From Ampelocalamus luodianensis (taxonomy: Eukaryota > Streptophyta > Magnoliopsida > Poales > Poaceae), in the NCBI GenBank assembly GCA_036346255.1, contig CM070625.1, positions 32,368,520 to 32,432,519 on the forward strand: a stretch of 64,000 nt of DNA. Reading direction: 5' to 3'. Shown piece by piece: positions 36,516 through 49,528 of this stretch. A program made the position numbers and the translations under genes. The notes beneath the pieces were generated by a model, which saw nothing but the letters and a program-made list of their open reading frames with translations, did not search any database and was not told the origin of the DNA. Position 1 is the stretch's first letter; every line of letters begins with the position of its first letter.

Positions 36516-37380
36516 TCAATTGTTTGCAGGTGGTTGAGAGGTGTCGGTAGGGTGATGCTCTGGGTCGGCGACGGAGTGAAATTCTCCGGTGTCCTTAATT
36601 ATCTCTGATATGATAAAGCCGTACAACTTCCCTCGAATGTTCTTGATCTCATTCGCAAAGAGTCCATCTAATTCTATAATCAAGGCCTGTCGCTAACAAG
36701 AGTAAAGTGGTAAGCATATATATTTAAATTTATAATTAGGAAATAATTATTTCGAGATTCACAAACCTCAGGATCCTTCTTCACCTGTATTTACCCGCGT
36801 ACCCAGTGGTGCCGAGTCTGTGCGGGTGAGTGTTTCGTGTCTGGAGAGCTTTGTGCGCTTCACTTTCCTCGTTAAATTCGGCCGTCGTCTTCATAGCCAC
36901 AAAGGTGTCCTATGTTTCCCGCGTCAAGAATCCATACTTCGCTAAGAGCGTCTGACCCATGTTCACGTACTTCATGGCAAGAATGCTCTTGAAGGTCCTC
37001 CACGATTTATCGATCGTGAGCATCACCATCCGTTCCACGCGTGCCATGTCTGCTTCTAGGATAGTGAACTTTTTTGAAAGTTCTGTCCACAGCGCGCCTC
37101 TCGCTTCTTTCGTCAGATCCTTCCACCTTGGTGTGGTGATGGGGACCTGTTTCCTTGCAAATATCCCGCACATGGTCTGGAATCTCGCCGCTGAGCTCTT
37201 GGGACGCAGAGGGACCCCAAACTCACTGACCTCCGTGATGACCAGTCGGCCCACAGGCATCTTTGATTCTCCTTTGCCATCTCGCTTCCGTATCATTATC
37301 GTCGACGGATTAGGCGGCGAAGACGGCACCTCTGTCATCTGCGGCGTCGGCGACGGCGGCGAAGACGGTGCCTCTGCCAT
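36516..37380 (-). pseudogene. CACTA second gene, Ptta/En-Spm-type (Transposase_24-like)
   Basis: The C-terminal part of a CACTA accessory transposase, on the minus strand. Exon 37380-36767 encodes a leader with repeated MAEAPSSPPSPTPQ-type units, then RFQTMCGIFARKQVPITTP and RWKDLTKEARGALWTEL. An in-frame TAG follows at 36910-36912, then the conserved HRLGTTGYAGK block (about 36810-36845). Next comes a frameshift where an A run is one base short, then donor GAG|GTTTGT. Exon 36692-36516 encodes ELDGLFANEIKNIRGKLYGF and ends TGA at 36516-36518. Such proteins are thought to bind the subterminal repeats. A first 42-bp unit upstream (37381-37422) ends in a stop, so the true start is unclear. Confidence 0.75.
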
Positions 37381-37422
37381 CTGCGGCGTCGGTTACGACG
37401 GCGAAGACGGTGCCTCTGCCAT
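37337..37422 (-). repeat. Coding 42-bp minisatellite at the start of the second CACTA gene
   Basis: Two full units plus a third, degenerate one reading Met-Ala-Glu-Ala-Pro-Ser-Ser-Pro-type peptide on the minus strand. The first unit (37381-37422) carries TAA. Confidence 0.8.
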
Positions 37423-37598
37423 CTCGCTTACTTGCTATCTATATAATTTACATATGCATAAATATGAAACAATAATTAATTCCAACATAGATAATTATGA
37501 ATAGAGCATAGTTTCCTAACCAATTAAATGATACAATAGTACAATAGTCATAAGACTAAGAAAATCAATTAAGTCATTTAAAAGGAACAATATGCACA

Positions 37599-38440
<842 letters not shown>

Positions 38441-38823
38441 TCACCAATCAATTTTGATAATTACAAAGCCCATCACAGAGCAAGGGAGGCGAGAGGGAGT
38501 ACCGGGGGAGGCACTGGAGCCGGCATGAGGAGGGAAGAAGCGATGTCGGGGGCGGCGGTGTCGAGGTCGGAGGCGGCAGTGTCGGAGGCGCCGAGGTCGG
38601 GGGCGCCAAGGTCGGGGGGCGCCAAGGTCGGGGGGCGCCAAGGTTGGGGGCGGCGGCGCTGAGGTCGGGGGCGACGGTGTCGAGGTCGGAGGCGCCGAGG
38701 TCGTAGGCGGCGGTGAACAGGCGAGCCTTAGAGGAGGCGAAAGAGTGCGCGAGAGCCTAAGGGGTGCGGGAGAGGAAGTGACGAGTAAGAGCAAAACCCT
38801 AGCGGTTTCCTCCTTATAAAAAG
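38441..38823 (-). promoter_or_regulatory. Presumed 5' region of the second CACTA gene
   Basis: A GC-rich tract with repeated GGTCGGGGGCG-type units (about 38565-38705). On the minus strand it would be a 5' leader or first exon just downstream of the internal repeat cluster at 38824-39000. A TATA-like TTATAAAAAGG (about 38813-38823, plus-strand reading) lies at the edge. Confidence 0.4.
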
Positions 38824-39000
38824 GCTATCACAGACGGTTCTATTATAGAACCGTCCGTGATACATTCCATATCACAGACGGTTGTAGTATGAAACCGTCT
38901 ATGATATGTTCCATATCACAGACGGTTGTAGTAAGAAACCGTCTATGACATATCACATATAGCTCTTTAATAGAACCGTATGTGATAAACTGACAATCTG
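38824..39000. repeat. Internal cluster of CACTA subterminal-type repeats
   Basis: Five to six copies of TCACAGACGGTT / AACCGTCTATGAT between 38824 and about 38950, then a decayed copy to 39000. The motif is the same as at the ends, yet it lies between the two genes, near the presumed promoter of the second one. Confidence 0.85.
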
Positions 39001-39260
39001 TGATATCCTGACAAAACCTGGTGACAAGTATGATGACAAGCTCATAACACATTTGATTTCAAAAATTCATATCTAATTCAACTCAACTCCAAATCAAGTG
39101 AAACCAATTTTGATACTCCACATTACAATGAACGTCCACATTGACATCAATATCAAAGATGACAGGTTCATAACACATTAACACATGACAATTCCACGTT
39201 GACATCAAAATATATGAGAGATTACAAGTCCATAACACATGATGTTATGAAATAAATTAA
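39001..39260. other. CACTA intergenic spacer
   Basis: AT-rich. Probable 3' flank of the TNP2-like gene. Contains repeated 'cataacacat' and 'ccacattgacatcaa' phrases. Confidence 0.5.
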
Positions 39261-42180
39261 TTACAATAGAGTAAACTCTTCATTAAAATATAGCCCTTCA
39301 TTATGATCGGCGCGCATATAGCTAGCTTCCTCACTGGGTTCTTCCTCGAGCCTGATGCCGTCTCCAAAAGGAGGCAACTTGTCAAATTGATTGTATTCTT
39401 CCTCGTCCACTACATTCTCAACTCCGACAATCCTCCTTTTTTCATGAAGAACTACGCGGCGCTTCTGGACTGTGCTCTTCCTATCCTGAGCTGTCGTATA
39501 AAATGTGTACCCATTTATGTTGTATCCTTGCCATGTGACAATTGTAAATTATGGTCATTGTGCCAACCATAGCAGCGTATCATCACTTGATGACCTCCCA
39601 GTGATTCGCACCTTTAACCATTCGTTGAACCGACGGTTGTGCTCTCTCATGATCCAAACCTCCGACCGGTTTGGATTTCATTGCATGCACTCATGTCTTT
39701 GTGCTCGTCGATGTATGGGACACTTTGGTCATGTGTTGCAAGACCGTAAAATGGGCTTGAGCGTATCCAGATCGGGAGTGATTGATTTTCTTCCGATGGT
39801 CCCGATACCATCCAGTCTCCCCTCATGACGAGATAGAGGCACACCTATCGGATCCACCTGAGCCATGTAGTCGACGCAGAACTCAATGATCTCTTCCGTT
39901 TCATAACCTTCGATGGTGCTGCCCTCTGGTCGAGATCGATTCCGTACGTAGGACTTGAGAATTCCCATGTACCTCTCGAATGGGTACATATGACGTAGGA
40001 ACATAAGGCCGCATATCTTTATCTCTTTCACAAGGTGAATAATGAGATGAACCATGATATCGAAAAATAACGGAGGAAAATACATCTCAAGATGACATAG
40101 AGTCGTCACCACTTCGGCCTGCAGAGCATCTAGTCCTTGGGGATCGATGACCTTTTGAGCAATTGAGTTGAAGAAATAACACAGCCTCAAGATTGCCACT
40201 CGGACCTCGTTCGACAAGATACTCCTAATTGCAACAGAAAGCATTTGTGTCATCAGCACATGACAATCATGCGACTTCATACCAATTAATTTCAAATCTT
40301 GCATAGAAACAAGTTTCTTAATGTTAGCGGAGTAACCAGACGGGACTTTCACACCATGCAAGCTCTGACACAGTTCATTTCTCTCGGCCTTGGACAGAGT
40401 GTAGCAAGCTGGGGGAAGGTATGCTCGTCCTGTATCGGTCTCTTTTGGTGCTAACTCGGTCCTTATGTTCATATCGATCAAGTCACGCCGTGCGTTAACA
40501 CCATCCTTGTTTTTGCCACTAATGTTTAGTAAGAGACCAATCAAGCTATCACATACATTCGTCTCCACGTGCATGACGTCGATGCAGTGGCGAACTTCTA
40601 AGTGCTCCCAATAAGGCAAGTTCCAAAAAATTGACCGCTTCTTTCAGATGTTCTTTTGACGGGTTCTTAATTGACATCCCTTCCTAAGCACAACATCGAT
40701 ATCCTTAACCATATCATAGACCCCTTTCCCTCTAAAAGCTCTTGGAGCTGAACCGTCCTCCTTATTTCCGTCGAATTGTTTCTCCATCTTGCGGCATGGG
40801 TGACTCTTGGGAAGGAACCTACGGTGACGCATATACACAGTTTTACGCGACTTGTTCAGCTATACACTCTCCGTAGCATCTAAGCAGTGCGGACAGACTT
40901 TTGCTTCTTTTGTACTGAAGCCCGACAGGTTACCAATGGCAGAAAAATCATTGATGGTGTAGAACAACATGGCGCGTAAAGTGAAGTTCTCACGTTTGTA
41001 CGCATCCCATACCTGTACCCCTTCATTCCACAGTGTCACAAGATCTTCCAGCAATGGTGCTAGGTACACATCAATATCATTCCTAGGTTGCTTCGGCCCT
41101 TGGATAAGTAGTGACATCAAAATGTACTTCCCCGTCATACACAGCCAAGGAGGAAGGTTGTACATGCATAGATTCACGGGTCAGGTGCTATGTCGGATGC
41201 TCATGTTACCGAAAGGATTCATTCCATCTGTACTCAACCCTAACCTTGTTTTCCTCGGTTCTGCACCGAACTCTTTGAAGCTCCGATCGAAGTTTCTCCA
41301 CTGGGCAGAATCAGCAGGGTGTCTTAGCTTTCCATCTTTCTTACGCTCCTCCGAGTGCCAACGCATTAATCTTGCCTCCTTTGGGTTCATAAATAAACGC
41401 TTCAAACGTGGAATCACAGGCAGATACCACAACATCTTAGCAGGAGGTCCTTGCTTCACCTTAGCAGTATTCTGACGCTTGTATCGGGATGCTTTGCACA
41501 CGGGACATATATGCATGTCTGCATACTCTTTACGGTAGATGATACAATCGTTCGGACATGCATGTATTCTTTCTACTTCTATTCCCAATGGACAAAGAAC
41601 CTTCTTTACTTGGTAGGTGGTGCTAGGCAACACGTTTCCCTCCAGAAGGATGTCCACTAGGAGACCTAACAACGCCGTGAAACTCTTATCGGACCAACTA
41701 TTGCTTGCCTTCAATTTAAGCAGTTCAATCATGGTTGACAACCTTGTGTATTCCGGCTTGCAGCCAGGGAACAAAGGTCTCACCGAGTCCTCACTTAAGC
41801 CATCGAATTTACAAAACTCTCTCTTATTGTAGTTCTCTTCTGCATCGCGTAGCATCTGATCGAGATTGTCATCGTGCGACTTATCCTCATCAAAAGCATA
41901 GTCCACATCCGACATATCGTTGACTTCCTCGGCAATGTCATCATTATTAACTTCCGGTATAATCTGCTCTTCACCGTGACTGGTCCAACATGTATACTAT
42001 TTTTTGAAACCCCTTCGAATCAAGTGCGCTTCGATCTGCGCCACGTTGTTAAACATTTTCAGATTACGCAATCAATGCATGGACAATACATAAAATTTAT
42101 CCCTTCTTCAACATATCCCGCTTGGCTCTTCTAAAAGCAACCATGCCATTAATGTACTCTTGACTCACACGGTTCACACC
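39261..42180 (-). pseudogene. CACTA TNP2-like transposase, decayed
   Basis: The main CACTA transposase (Transposase_21 family), minus strand. The N-terminal segment (about 42170-41990) has a YCPCIDC zinc-type motif and TCWTSHGEE. A long frame follows at 41915-41181 (LFPGCKPEYTRLSTMIELL, HICPVCKASRYKR), then GPKQPRNDIDVYLAPL (about 41100), YMRHRRFLPKSHP (about 40840), YWEHLEVRHCIDVMHVE (about 40600) and a DUF4218-like end MYPFERYMGILKSYVRNRS (about 39985). The C-terminal WQGYNINGYTFYT block and acidic tail end at TAA 39261-39263. In-frame stops near 41180, 40860 and 40645 sit where Trp is conserved. Frameshifts occur near 42108, 42060 and 39690. Non-functional as read. Confidence 0.88.
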
Positions 42181-42689
42181 GCACATCGATTCGGTCTATC
42201 TACACTACGCATGTAACAAATTAGTGTCAAATTAGATTAATAAACCGCAAGTACGTACTCTTCCTATTTACCAAACATACTTAAATTGATTAGCGATTAA
42301 TTTATAGCAAACATAAAGGGTTATAGATCGTTACCTCGAGCTCACGAAGAAAATACGATTCTCTCCTTTCCTTCTCCTCTCTAAGGTGGCGCAATGGGGG
42401 TAGAGGCACGGCAAGGTGCGAGTGGCGCAATGGGGAGGAGGCGTGGGTGGAGGAGGTGCTAGGGGCGCGGTCCAACCTTCTCCTCTCTAAGCCGGCACAA
42501 CGGGAGGATCTAGGCAGGAAGTGGTGCATGGGGAGGAGCAAAGAGATCTAAGTGGAGCCAGTGGGTGGTTGCAGCGATGGCGTGGTTGCTCCGAGCGGTA
42601 GAGGCGTGGCGATGCGGCATGAAGGGACACGCGCTCTAGAGCGGCAGTGCGGCAGAGGCAGCAGCAGAGGATGTGTTGGGTGCAATTTA
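42181..42689 (-). promoter_or_regulatory. 5' region of the TNP2-like gene
   Basis: Lies between the transposase start and the right subterminal array. A GC-rich tract (42380-42660) with repeated GGCGCAATGGG and GGGGAGGAG phrases may be leader sequence. No TATA box is certain. The frame 42302-42541 is not convincing. Confidence 0.4.
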
Positions 42690-42997
42690 TATCACAGACA
42701 GTTCTTAATTAGAACTGTCTGTGATAATTCACAGACGGTTCCTTATAAGAACGGTCTATGATTAGCTGGATTATCACAGACGGTTTGTGAATATAACCGT
42801 ATGTGATAACTAATTATCACAGACGGTTTTTGAATAGAACCATCTGTGATAATTAGTTATCACAGATGGTTTTAATTAAGAACCATCTGTGATAATTAGT
42901 TATCACAGATGGTTTTAATTAAGAACCATCTGTGATAAGTGGCAAAGGCAAATGCCGATCCATGATGCACCCAAACATTGCACGGTTAACACACAGT
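42690..42997. repeat. CACTA right subterminal repeat array (split by Gypsy)
   Basis: Eight to ten copies of TCACAGACGGTT / AACCATCTGTGATAA in head-to-head pairs from 42690 to 42945. The last copy of the array and the terminal CACTA repeat lie beyond the Gypsy insertion, at 51849-51905. Confidence 0.88.
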
Positions 42998-43002
42998 GGT
43001 TT

Positions 43003-45309
43003 CAGAACACCCCAACTCAGAACGAGTCTGGAATGTTACCAAAGCTAAATACAACTAGAACGAATTTACAAATTTTTGACAGAGTCTCATTTGTATATTC
43101 AATAAAACCAAGTTTCTAACAAGTAAACATAACATTTAACAATATTTCCAATATTCCAATTCAATCATGCATAAATGATAATCGTATGAGAATAAATAAG
43201 CAACACCAATCACACAATCCATAAATCATCCTACATCCATCATCATAAAAGCATCTATAGGTGGTTATAACATAGTTATTTATTCTTTTGTGTGGAACTA
43301 AGATAACAATTGCATAAAAGCTGTGAGGTAGTGCGTGCTCTCCAAAGTCTACTCCTCCCATGCATGACGTTTTGCGAGGTACCTAAATCAAAATAAAGCA
43401 AGGGTGAGCCATAAGACTCAAGAAGTATCAACAAGGTTACATGATCATAAAGACATAACAAAGATAAACAACTTTAATCAACATCATTCATGGCATTTGA
43501 ATATTAAAAATAATAATGATAATGTGTTACATAAATAATGATAATGCTATGCACTCTTGTTCTTTATCTCTTTACGCATTTTACCGGTAATGCGGGTATT
43601 CATCCGTCAATGGATACCCATGCACGTGCCTCTCCGCACAGTGGATCAAGAGCCTATACATCAACTTGTATAGGACCTTTGCCGTCATCAAAATGACGGG
43701 ACCTCTGTACATATTGCCCACATTTCATGAATGTGGGGACCTCAAACTTGTCATTGTCCGACGGGGACCTCAATCGATTCACTTGGTCACCTTATGACCA
43801 AGTTTCAATATGCTCAAAATATGCATGAATATAATATCTATACCTTCTCATTCATCAGATTCAACATATACTTTAATCATGTAAATAAGAGCATTATGAT
43901 GTAAGCGCAATCATAATATGCAAACATCAACACCACTAGGGTCATCTCAACATCACTTTCATATGGCAACAATGAACATTACACCCTCAATCATAGCATG
44001 CAACAAGAATTCTACTTAACCGAATACTTGCCTCAACCGTGCGAGCAGCGCGACGAAGTGGGTGCTGCCCTTGGGATCTCGCTGCCACTGACAAGAAGAT
44101 AACCCCAAACTAAGACTAACATACTGGACCAAAATCATACATAACATTACAATCGAAATCGCTAACTTCTTATCATTTCTAACTTTTCTAATTTCTAGCG
44201 ATCGGTCACTGCAGACAGCAGACTTCAAAAATTCATAACTTTCTGCTCAGGAGTCCAAATAGGATGATCTTGGACATTCTGCAAAGGTAATTAAAATGTC
44301 TAAATAAACTTAGTTGGGGAGACCCTCTGATTCGGCCATCTACCAGTCCTACCAATCTATTTAATCAGAGCAAACATTTCACGTCGGGTTTCCGGACAGC
44401 GACAAAGAAACTATCATAACTTTCTCTACGTTCGTCCGAATTTAGTGATCTTTAGTTTTCTGAAAGCTAAGAGGATTAGCCTAGTTTTTCGTTATGGTGA
44501 GACCCTCTGGAAACCCCTCTAAATATGCGCTTCTATCAGGTTAACCAACACTAGCAATTCTGCTTCTCTCCAGAAACACAGAAATACTAAGAAATTCATA
44601 ACTTTGGCTACTGAAGTACGAATGACTTGATTTCTGTCGGAAATGAAAGGTAACTACGATATCTACAACTTTCTAGGAGACACCCAGACCCAATTCTGCC
44701 TCTAACCTAATCAAAATCAACAATCTTCTCTGCTGCAGAAAACCGACGAACTGACAATCGAAAATGTACAGCTAGAAAACTACCCCAAAACAAAGAATCA
44801 CGGGTTACCCTTGCCGAAACGACGAAGGCACGCTGCGCGGATGATGATCAACACGAGTTCCCGGTTGCGGATCCTTCTTCCCTCTCCCTTTCTTCTCTTC
44901 CTTCTTCCTTTCTCTTCTTTTCTTCCCTTCTTTTCTCTTCCTCTTAGCCGGCCAACAAAGGAGTCCCCCTCCCTTCTTTGGTCCAGCAGCAAGGGTTATG
45001 GGGTGCAAGGAAGATGGAAGGGGCGCAAGGGAGATGGAAGGGGAGGTGCACGGAAGGGGAGAGGAGAGGCGGCAAGGAGGTGGGAGGGGAGCGCAAGGGG
45101 ATGGGAGAAAGGGGCGCCTAGGGTTTGCCCCTAAGTAGCCGCCAAAGCTTCCCTCATGGGCCAAAACATGTGCAATAAAGCCTTAACCCACGCTGCCCAG
45201 ATTTTCCTATTTCCCCGGATAAATCGCTAACTGGTCTTTTCTTTACGATTCTTTTCTTAGTCCTTTGCATCTGACTCGACCGAAACCGCAAAGCTTTTGG
45301 GATATTACA
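43003..45309 (-). repeat. 3' LTR of the LARD-like Gypsy element
   Basis: 2307 bp. The first three bases differ from the partner (CAG instead of TGT). A Lys/Arg/Glu-rich frame at 44798-44992 and its partner at 51335-51520 are purine/pyrimidine-rich LTR sequence, not genes. Confidence 0.88.
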
Positions 45310-48300
45310 GATCTACCCTCCTTAAATGAATTCGACCCGAATTCAACGTCTACGATCACGAGAGAATTGGTTAAAACTTAGTAACAGAGAATACACACCA
45401 AACAAATAATTCGGATAAAGCTCGCAGATACGAGACTCAAATTCCTGTGTGGCCTCTCTCTCGGTCTCATGCGACAAAAACACCTTGACGTACACTGGCG
45501 TTACGCCTTACTACTAGTCCCAACCTTTCAAGAGTCACTCGACAGCACGCCTCGAAGGCATAGTCTTACCAGTAGGTCAAGCTGTTCTAAGGAAACTTTA
45601 CTCACCGATTTCTCCAATACCCCTTCGACAATAGGTCATACAAAACATTCAGTGCTACACACTAGGGCTCCAAATGGTCCTAGTGACGCAATCCCCAAAT
45701 CTCCGCAACTTCCGAGAAACAACCCGATGTACCTTGGGTCAACATTCCCTTGGTACCAAATCATACAACTCAGCACATAACACGTGGAACTCTTGTTCCA
45801 TCTCTCAAGCATTCTCTTCACCTTAACAAGGTGCACCTCCTTTAACGAGGGACACACACAGCAGAACTCACTTTGAACAAGCTCTACTAAAAGCAGAGAC
45901 AATTGAAGGTAAAGGATTCTCATCGCAACAACGCAATGCCAAGTTCCCACCAAAAGGGTCTAACCCAAAATCGCAGATTCATCACGAAAATCATTCCACT
46001 TTCTAATTAGGCATTTTGCAAATAAACCTCACGAAAGCCAAAGGATAAATCACTCAAAATCCAATTCCCTCATTTCCTTTATTCTTTCTGAATAGATAAG
46101 AACCACACAAGCCAACATAAAGTCAAGCCCAAATTGCGAAAGACGTCCGTCAAAAACTCATAGCTCAAACAACATCAAGAGAGTGTTTCAGTACCCGAGG
46201 AAGTAATCTTTTCTCAATTTCTCCTTTAGAAATAAAGTTTCTCTCAACTTTTTGGAATCCCGATTCGTCGCATAACTCACTAACCCATCTCTTAACGTGG
46301 CATTCTTAATGCTATGCTCCAACGGAAATACATCAACCACACCTCTGTAGAGAGGCTCTATCGACCCCACAGAAACAATACTCTAGTCAACTCCTCTACC
46401 GACAATTATTTTTGATAGATAACTTCTGATGCATCCCAAAATGGATCTTCACACATAATCACGTTACCTTAGTCCTTTAAGAATGAGCAACTCGGAAATT
46501 ACATCACATATTTTCATGTATTTCATTAAGAGATTTCTATCAATGATCATCTCACTATTTGAAAGCCACCTTTATACTACTTCTTCATATTATCATTGGG
46601 CGATCAAAGTTCTAGCATAACAATGCTAGGCCCCAAATTTAACCTCCAAGACTCTTGTAACTAACTTCCCATATAAAAGATAGGGAAATCCTCAGATTAA
46701 ATCCCTAAAAAAATTCTATAATTCCCACATAGTCACTCATTAACATCATCATGAAAAAATTTCTTGACCCGTTTACCTTTACAAAGATTATAATCTCTCA
46801 GAAGGTCACTCATTTAAAACCAAATCACTCTTGGCATTACTCAACATTTCCTATTATCCCTTTAATTGACATAACGATTCGATTACTTTGTAATCCCACT
46901 CTCATTAAACCACATCATCGAGAATAACCATTCACAACATCGCAATACTACCAAAATTACGATACCTTATAAAATTGATCAAGATTTCCATACTCTCAGT
47001 AATTCTAATGTTCCACCCTAAGTGAACAATAGATCTTGGATCACAATCACTATAGGTTCTACTAGCTGTAACAATGCAATCAGTTTAACCCCATAAGATA
47101 ATCTTCCATTGAGATAGACTTCTCTCAAAGAACTATATCACGAAATTATTTCATCCTCCAATGCTCATCGAATAACTTACAACCAAAGTCTCACACTACA
47201 ATAATTAAACACCTCAAAAGTCTCAGGTGAAACGAATAGGTTGATTCTTCTTCAAAAGAAAGAGCGAATGGAATCAATTTTTTTTTCAACTTGGAAAACA
47301 TGTGCCACCCACAGTGAACACAAGACCAAAGAAAACTGTCACTTAAGCTAAGTACTCGGAAAACATAAGGGAAAGTCAACCATCGAGGGCTCTAGCCCTA
47401 CTGAAAGCGATTACCAAACCACAAATAAGAAGAAGGTACTACCCTTCTAAAATTGATAAACTATTATGGAATAACTGCATAAGATTTAAGCATACTCAAA
47501 TAAACTGCAAGATGCGAAACGAGATTTAAATCTCAAATACTTATACTTCATTCCTTTTAACAAGGAAAGATATTTTCTGAGCTTACTACAACATTTTGCC
47601 AGCTTAAACAAGATAAGCTCTTAAAACCCAAATCACGGGTACCACTAAGGAACCAAATAAATCTTTCAATATGTCACTTTGCTCGAAACAAACTCAATCT
47701 CCACATAACTCAAGTCGCAACTTCTTGCAGATATTCTTACTAACATCAAGAATAATATACTCTACACCCGAATCTTTATCATCAACTATTCCATTAGAAA
47801 GCCCCCAAAGTTTCACCAAAAGTTCCCATACTATCCTTTCATCCCATCTTCAAAACGAGTGTATACCAAAACCATACAACATCAATACATCAACCTCTTA
47901 AACTTAGAAGAGGTCTACTATACAATTGAAAAGCTCCTACCATAACCCTTTCATCAAGGTCACATTATCAACCGCTTAATTCACAATTAGATGGGCATAA
48001 GCCTCCTATTACATCATATCATTGCAACTTTTAGTAATGCTCAACACCAAACTTCAAAGACACAATAGTTGTACTCCAACCATTATCATTATCGACTAGT
48101 TTCATTATGAGATCTAGTTGCTACCTATTTTCCTCTCCAAATCACATAAGTATTTACAAGCACATATTCAATTGTTCCTCCTCATATTTAGATTTCGACA
48201 ACATACACTAGAACTCCAAAATCAAAATCTTCTATCGATCAAAAGTCTCAACAACACTATAACTGATTCATCGTGTTATTCTATTTAAAAGAACCATACA

Positions 48301-49528
48301 GAGTTCCTCCCATAAATTCATATCCACCGATCTTCAATCCATCCCATCGCTTGCACACAATTCCAACAATGAATCGTACTAAGAAATATGTAAATCTAGC
48401 ATTTACTCTAGTTTCCCTCTCCACACAATTAAATTAATCCATTGGTACCAGAGAACCCAACAAGTTTAGCAACCTAAACGATTTTAATGGTCGACTAATT
48501 CATCAATGTTCCATACTTCTTAATATCTCTTCGACTCCAAATACGTATGGACATACTCTCGGTCACTACTCATATGCAGTTCATCAAGAACTAGTAAAAA
48601 TCAACATCAACTTAATCAATTTCACTTCGTGGTTACTAATTAATATTAATTATGCACCACACCAATGGCTCAACTTGATACCCATACCATATCAAGTTAG
48701 TTGATTACAATCTCTAATTTAACCATAACAAGGTATCACAAAAGGATCTTAACAATTCCAATTAAAAGAGATGCATTAAACTTCAACACTCGGAATAATT
48801 CAAAGAAATACATAGAGCCAAAGCTTTCTCATGTTAACAAACTTGCAACAAAAACTTTCATTACCCAAACTTTCAAACAAATACATGAGTCATTATTATT
48901 TTTTCCAATGAGAAAGAAGAAACAACCATGGAATTATCAGTAATGCCAATTGAGGACGATCACAAGTAGTAAAAACAGCTCAACAGTCGGAAAACAATAC
49001 TTGTTTCAGAGAACCATTAGAGACCATTGACACTCAACAACCACCATAAACCAAGAACCCCAGAGGAATTCATCATCCACCACAAATCAAGAATTTGCCA
49101 AGATTGAGGTCAAGAAGGAAAACAACTTTCCAAAGCAACTCACGCTCAACTCCCCGTATCTAGGTATTCGGGTAACTACTCTATTCGTCTACCACGAATG
49201 GTGGTATAACCTGACAAAGTCTAAGGTCACAACCACGGTCTCCACTTCTTAACAACCATTATCGACACGCATAAATAGTATAATCACATATGATCATCTC
49301 ATGACAATCATAGAATAGATTTATAGATATATAATATCATAACATCTCATATCATAGATTAACAACAAGAAAGATAGCTCAGAGGCAATTCATCAATTGC
49401 TCAACCAATGAAACATAACAACAGATAATGCGGAAGCAATGCAATTCCCAACCCCACCTACTATGCACAGTGTGTCAATTTAATACTTTTCTATTAACCA
49501 CGGATCTAAAGCCCGCTCTGATACCAAC
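45310..49528 (-). other. Interior of the LARD-like element
   Basis: AT-rich, pyrimidine/A-rich on the plus strand. All frames are short and lack retroviral domains. It contains the primer site at its right end and the polypurine tract at its left end. If it derives from gag-pol, it is decayed beyond recognition by eye. Confidence 0.65.

Noticed and set aside
38824..39000. Internal repeat cluster as the terminus of a second nested CACTA
   Set aside because: No CACTA/TAGTG terminus or 3-bp duplication lies nearby, and gene order on both sides fits one element.
44798..45164. Lys/Arg/Glu-rich frames, repeated at 51244-51711
   Set aside because: CT-rich tract in both LTRs of the LARD-like element.
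49515..49526. tRNA-like GCTCTGATACCA, also at 24411-24422 and about 12720
   Set aside because: Retrotransposon primer-binding sites next to LTRs, not tRNA genes.
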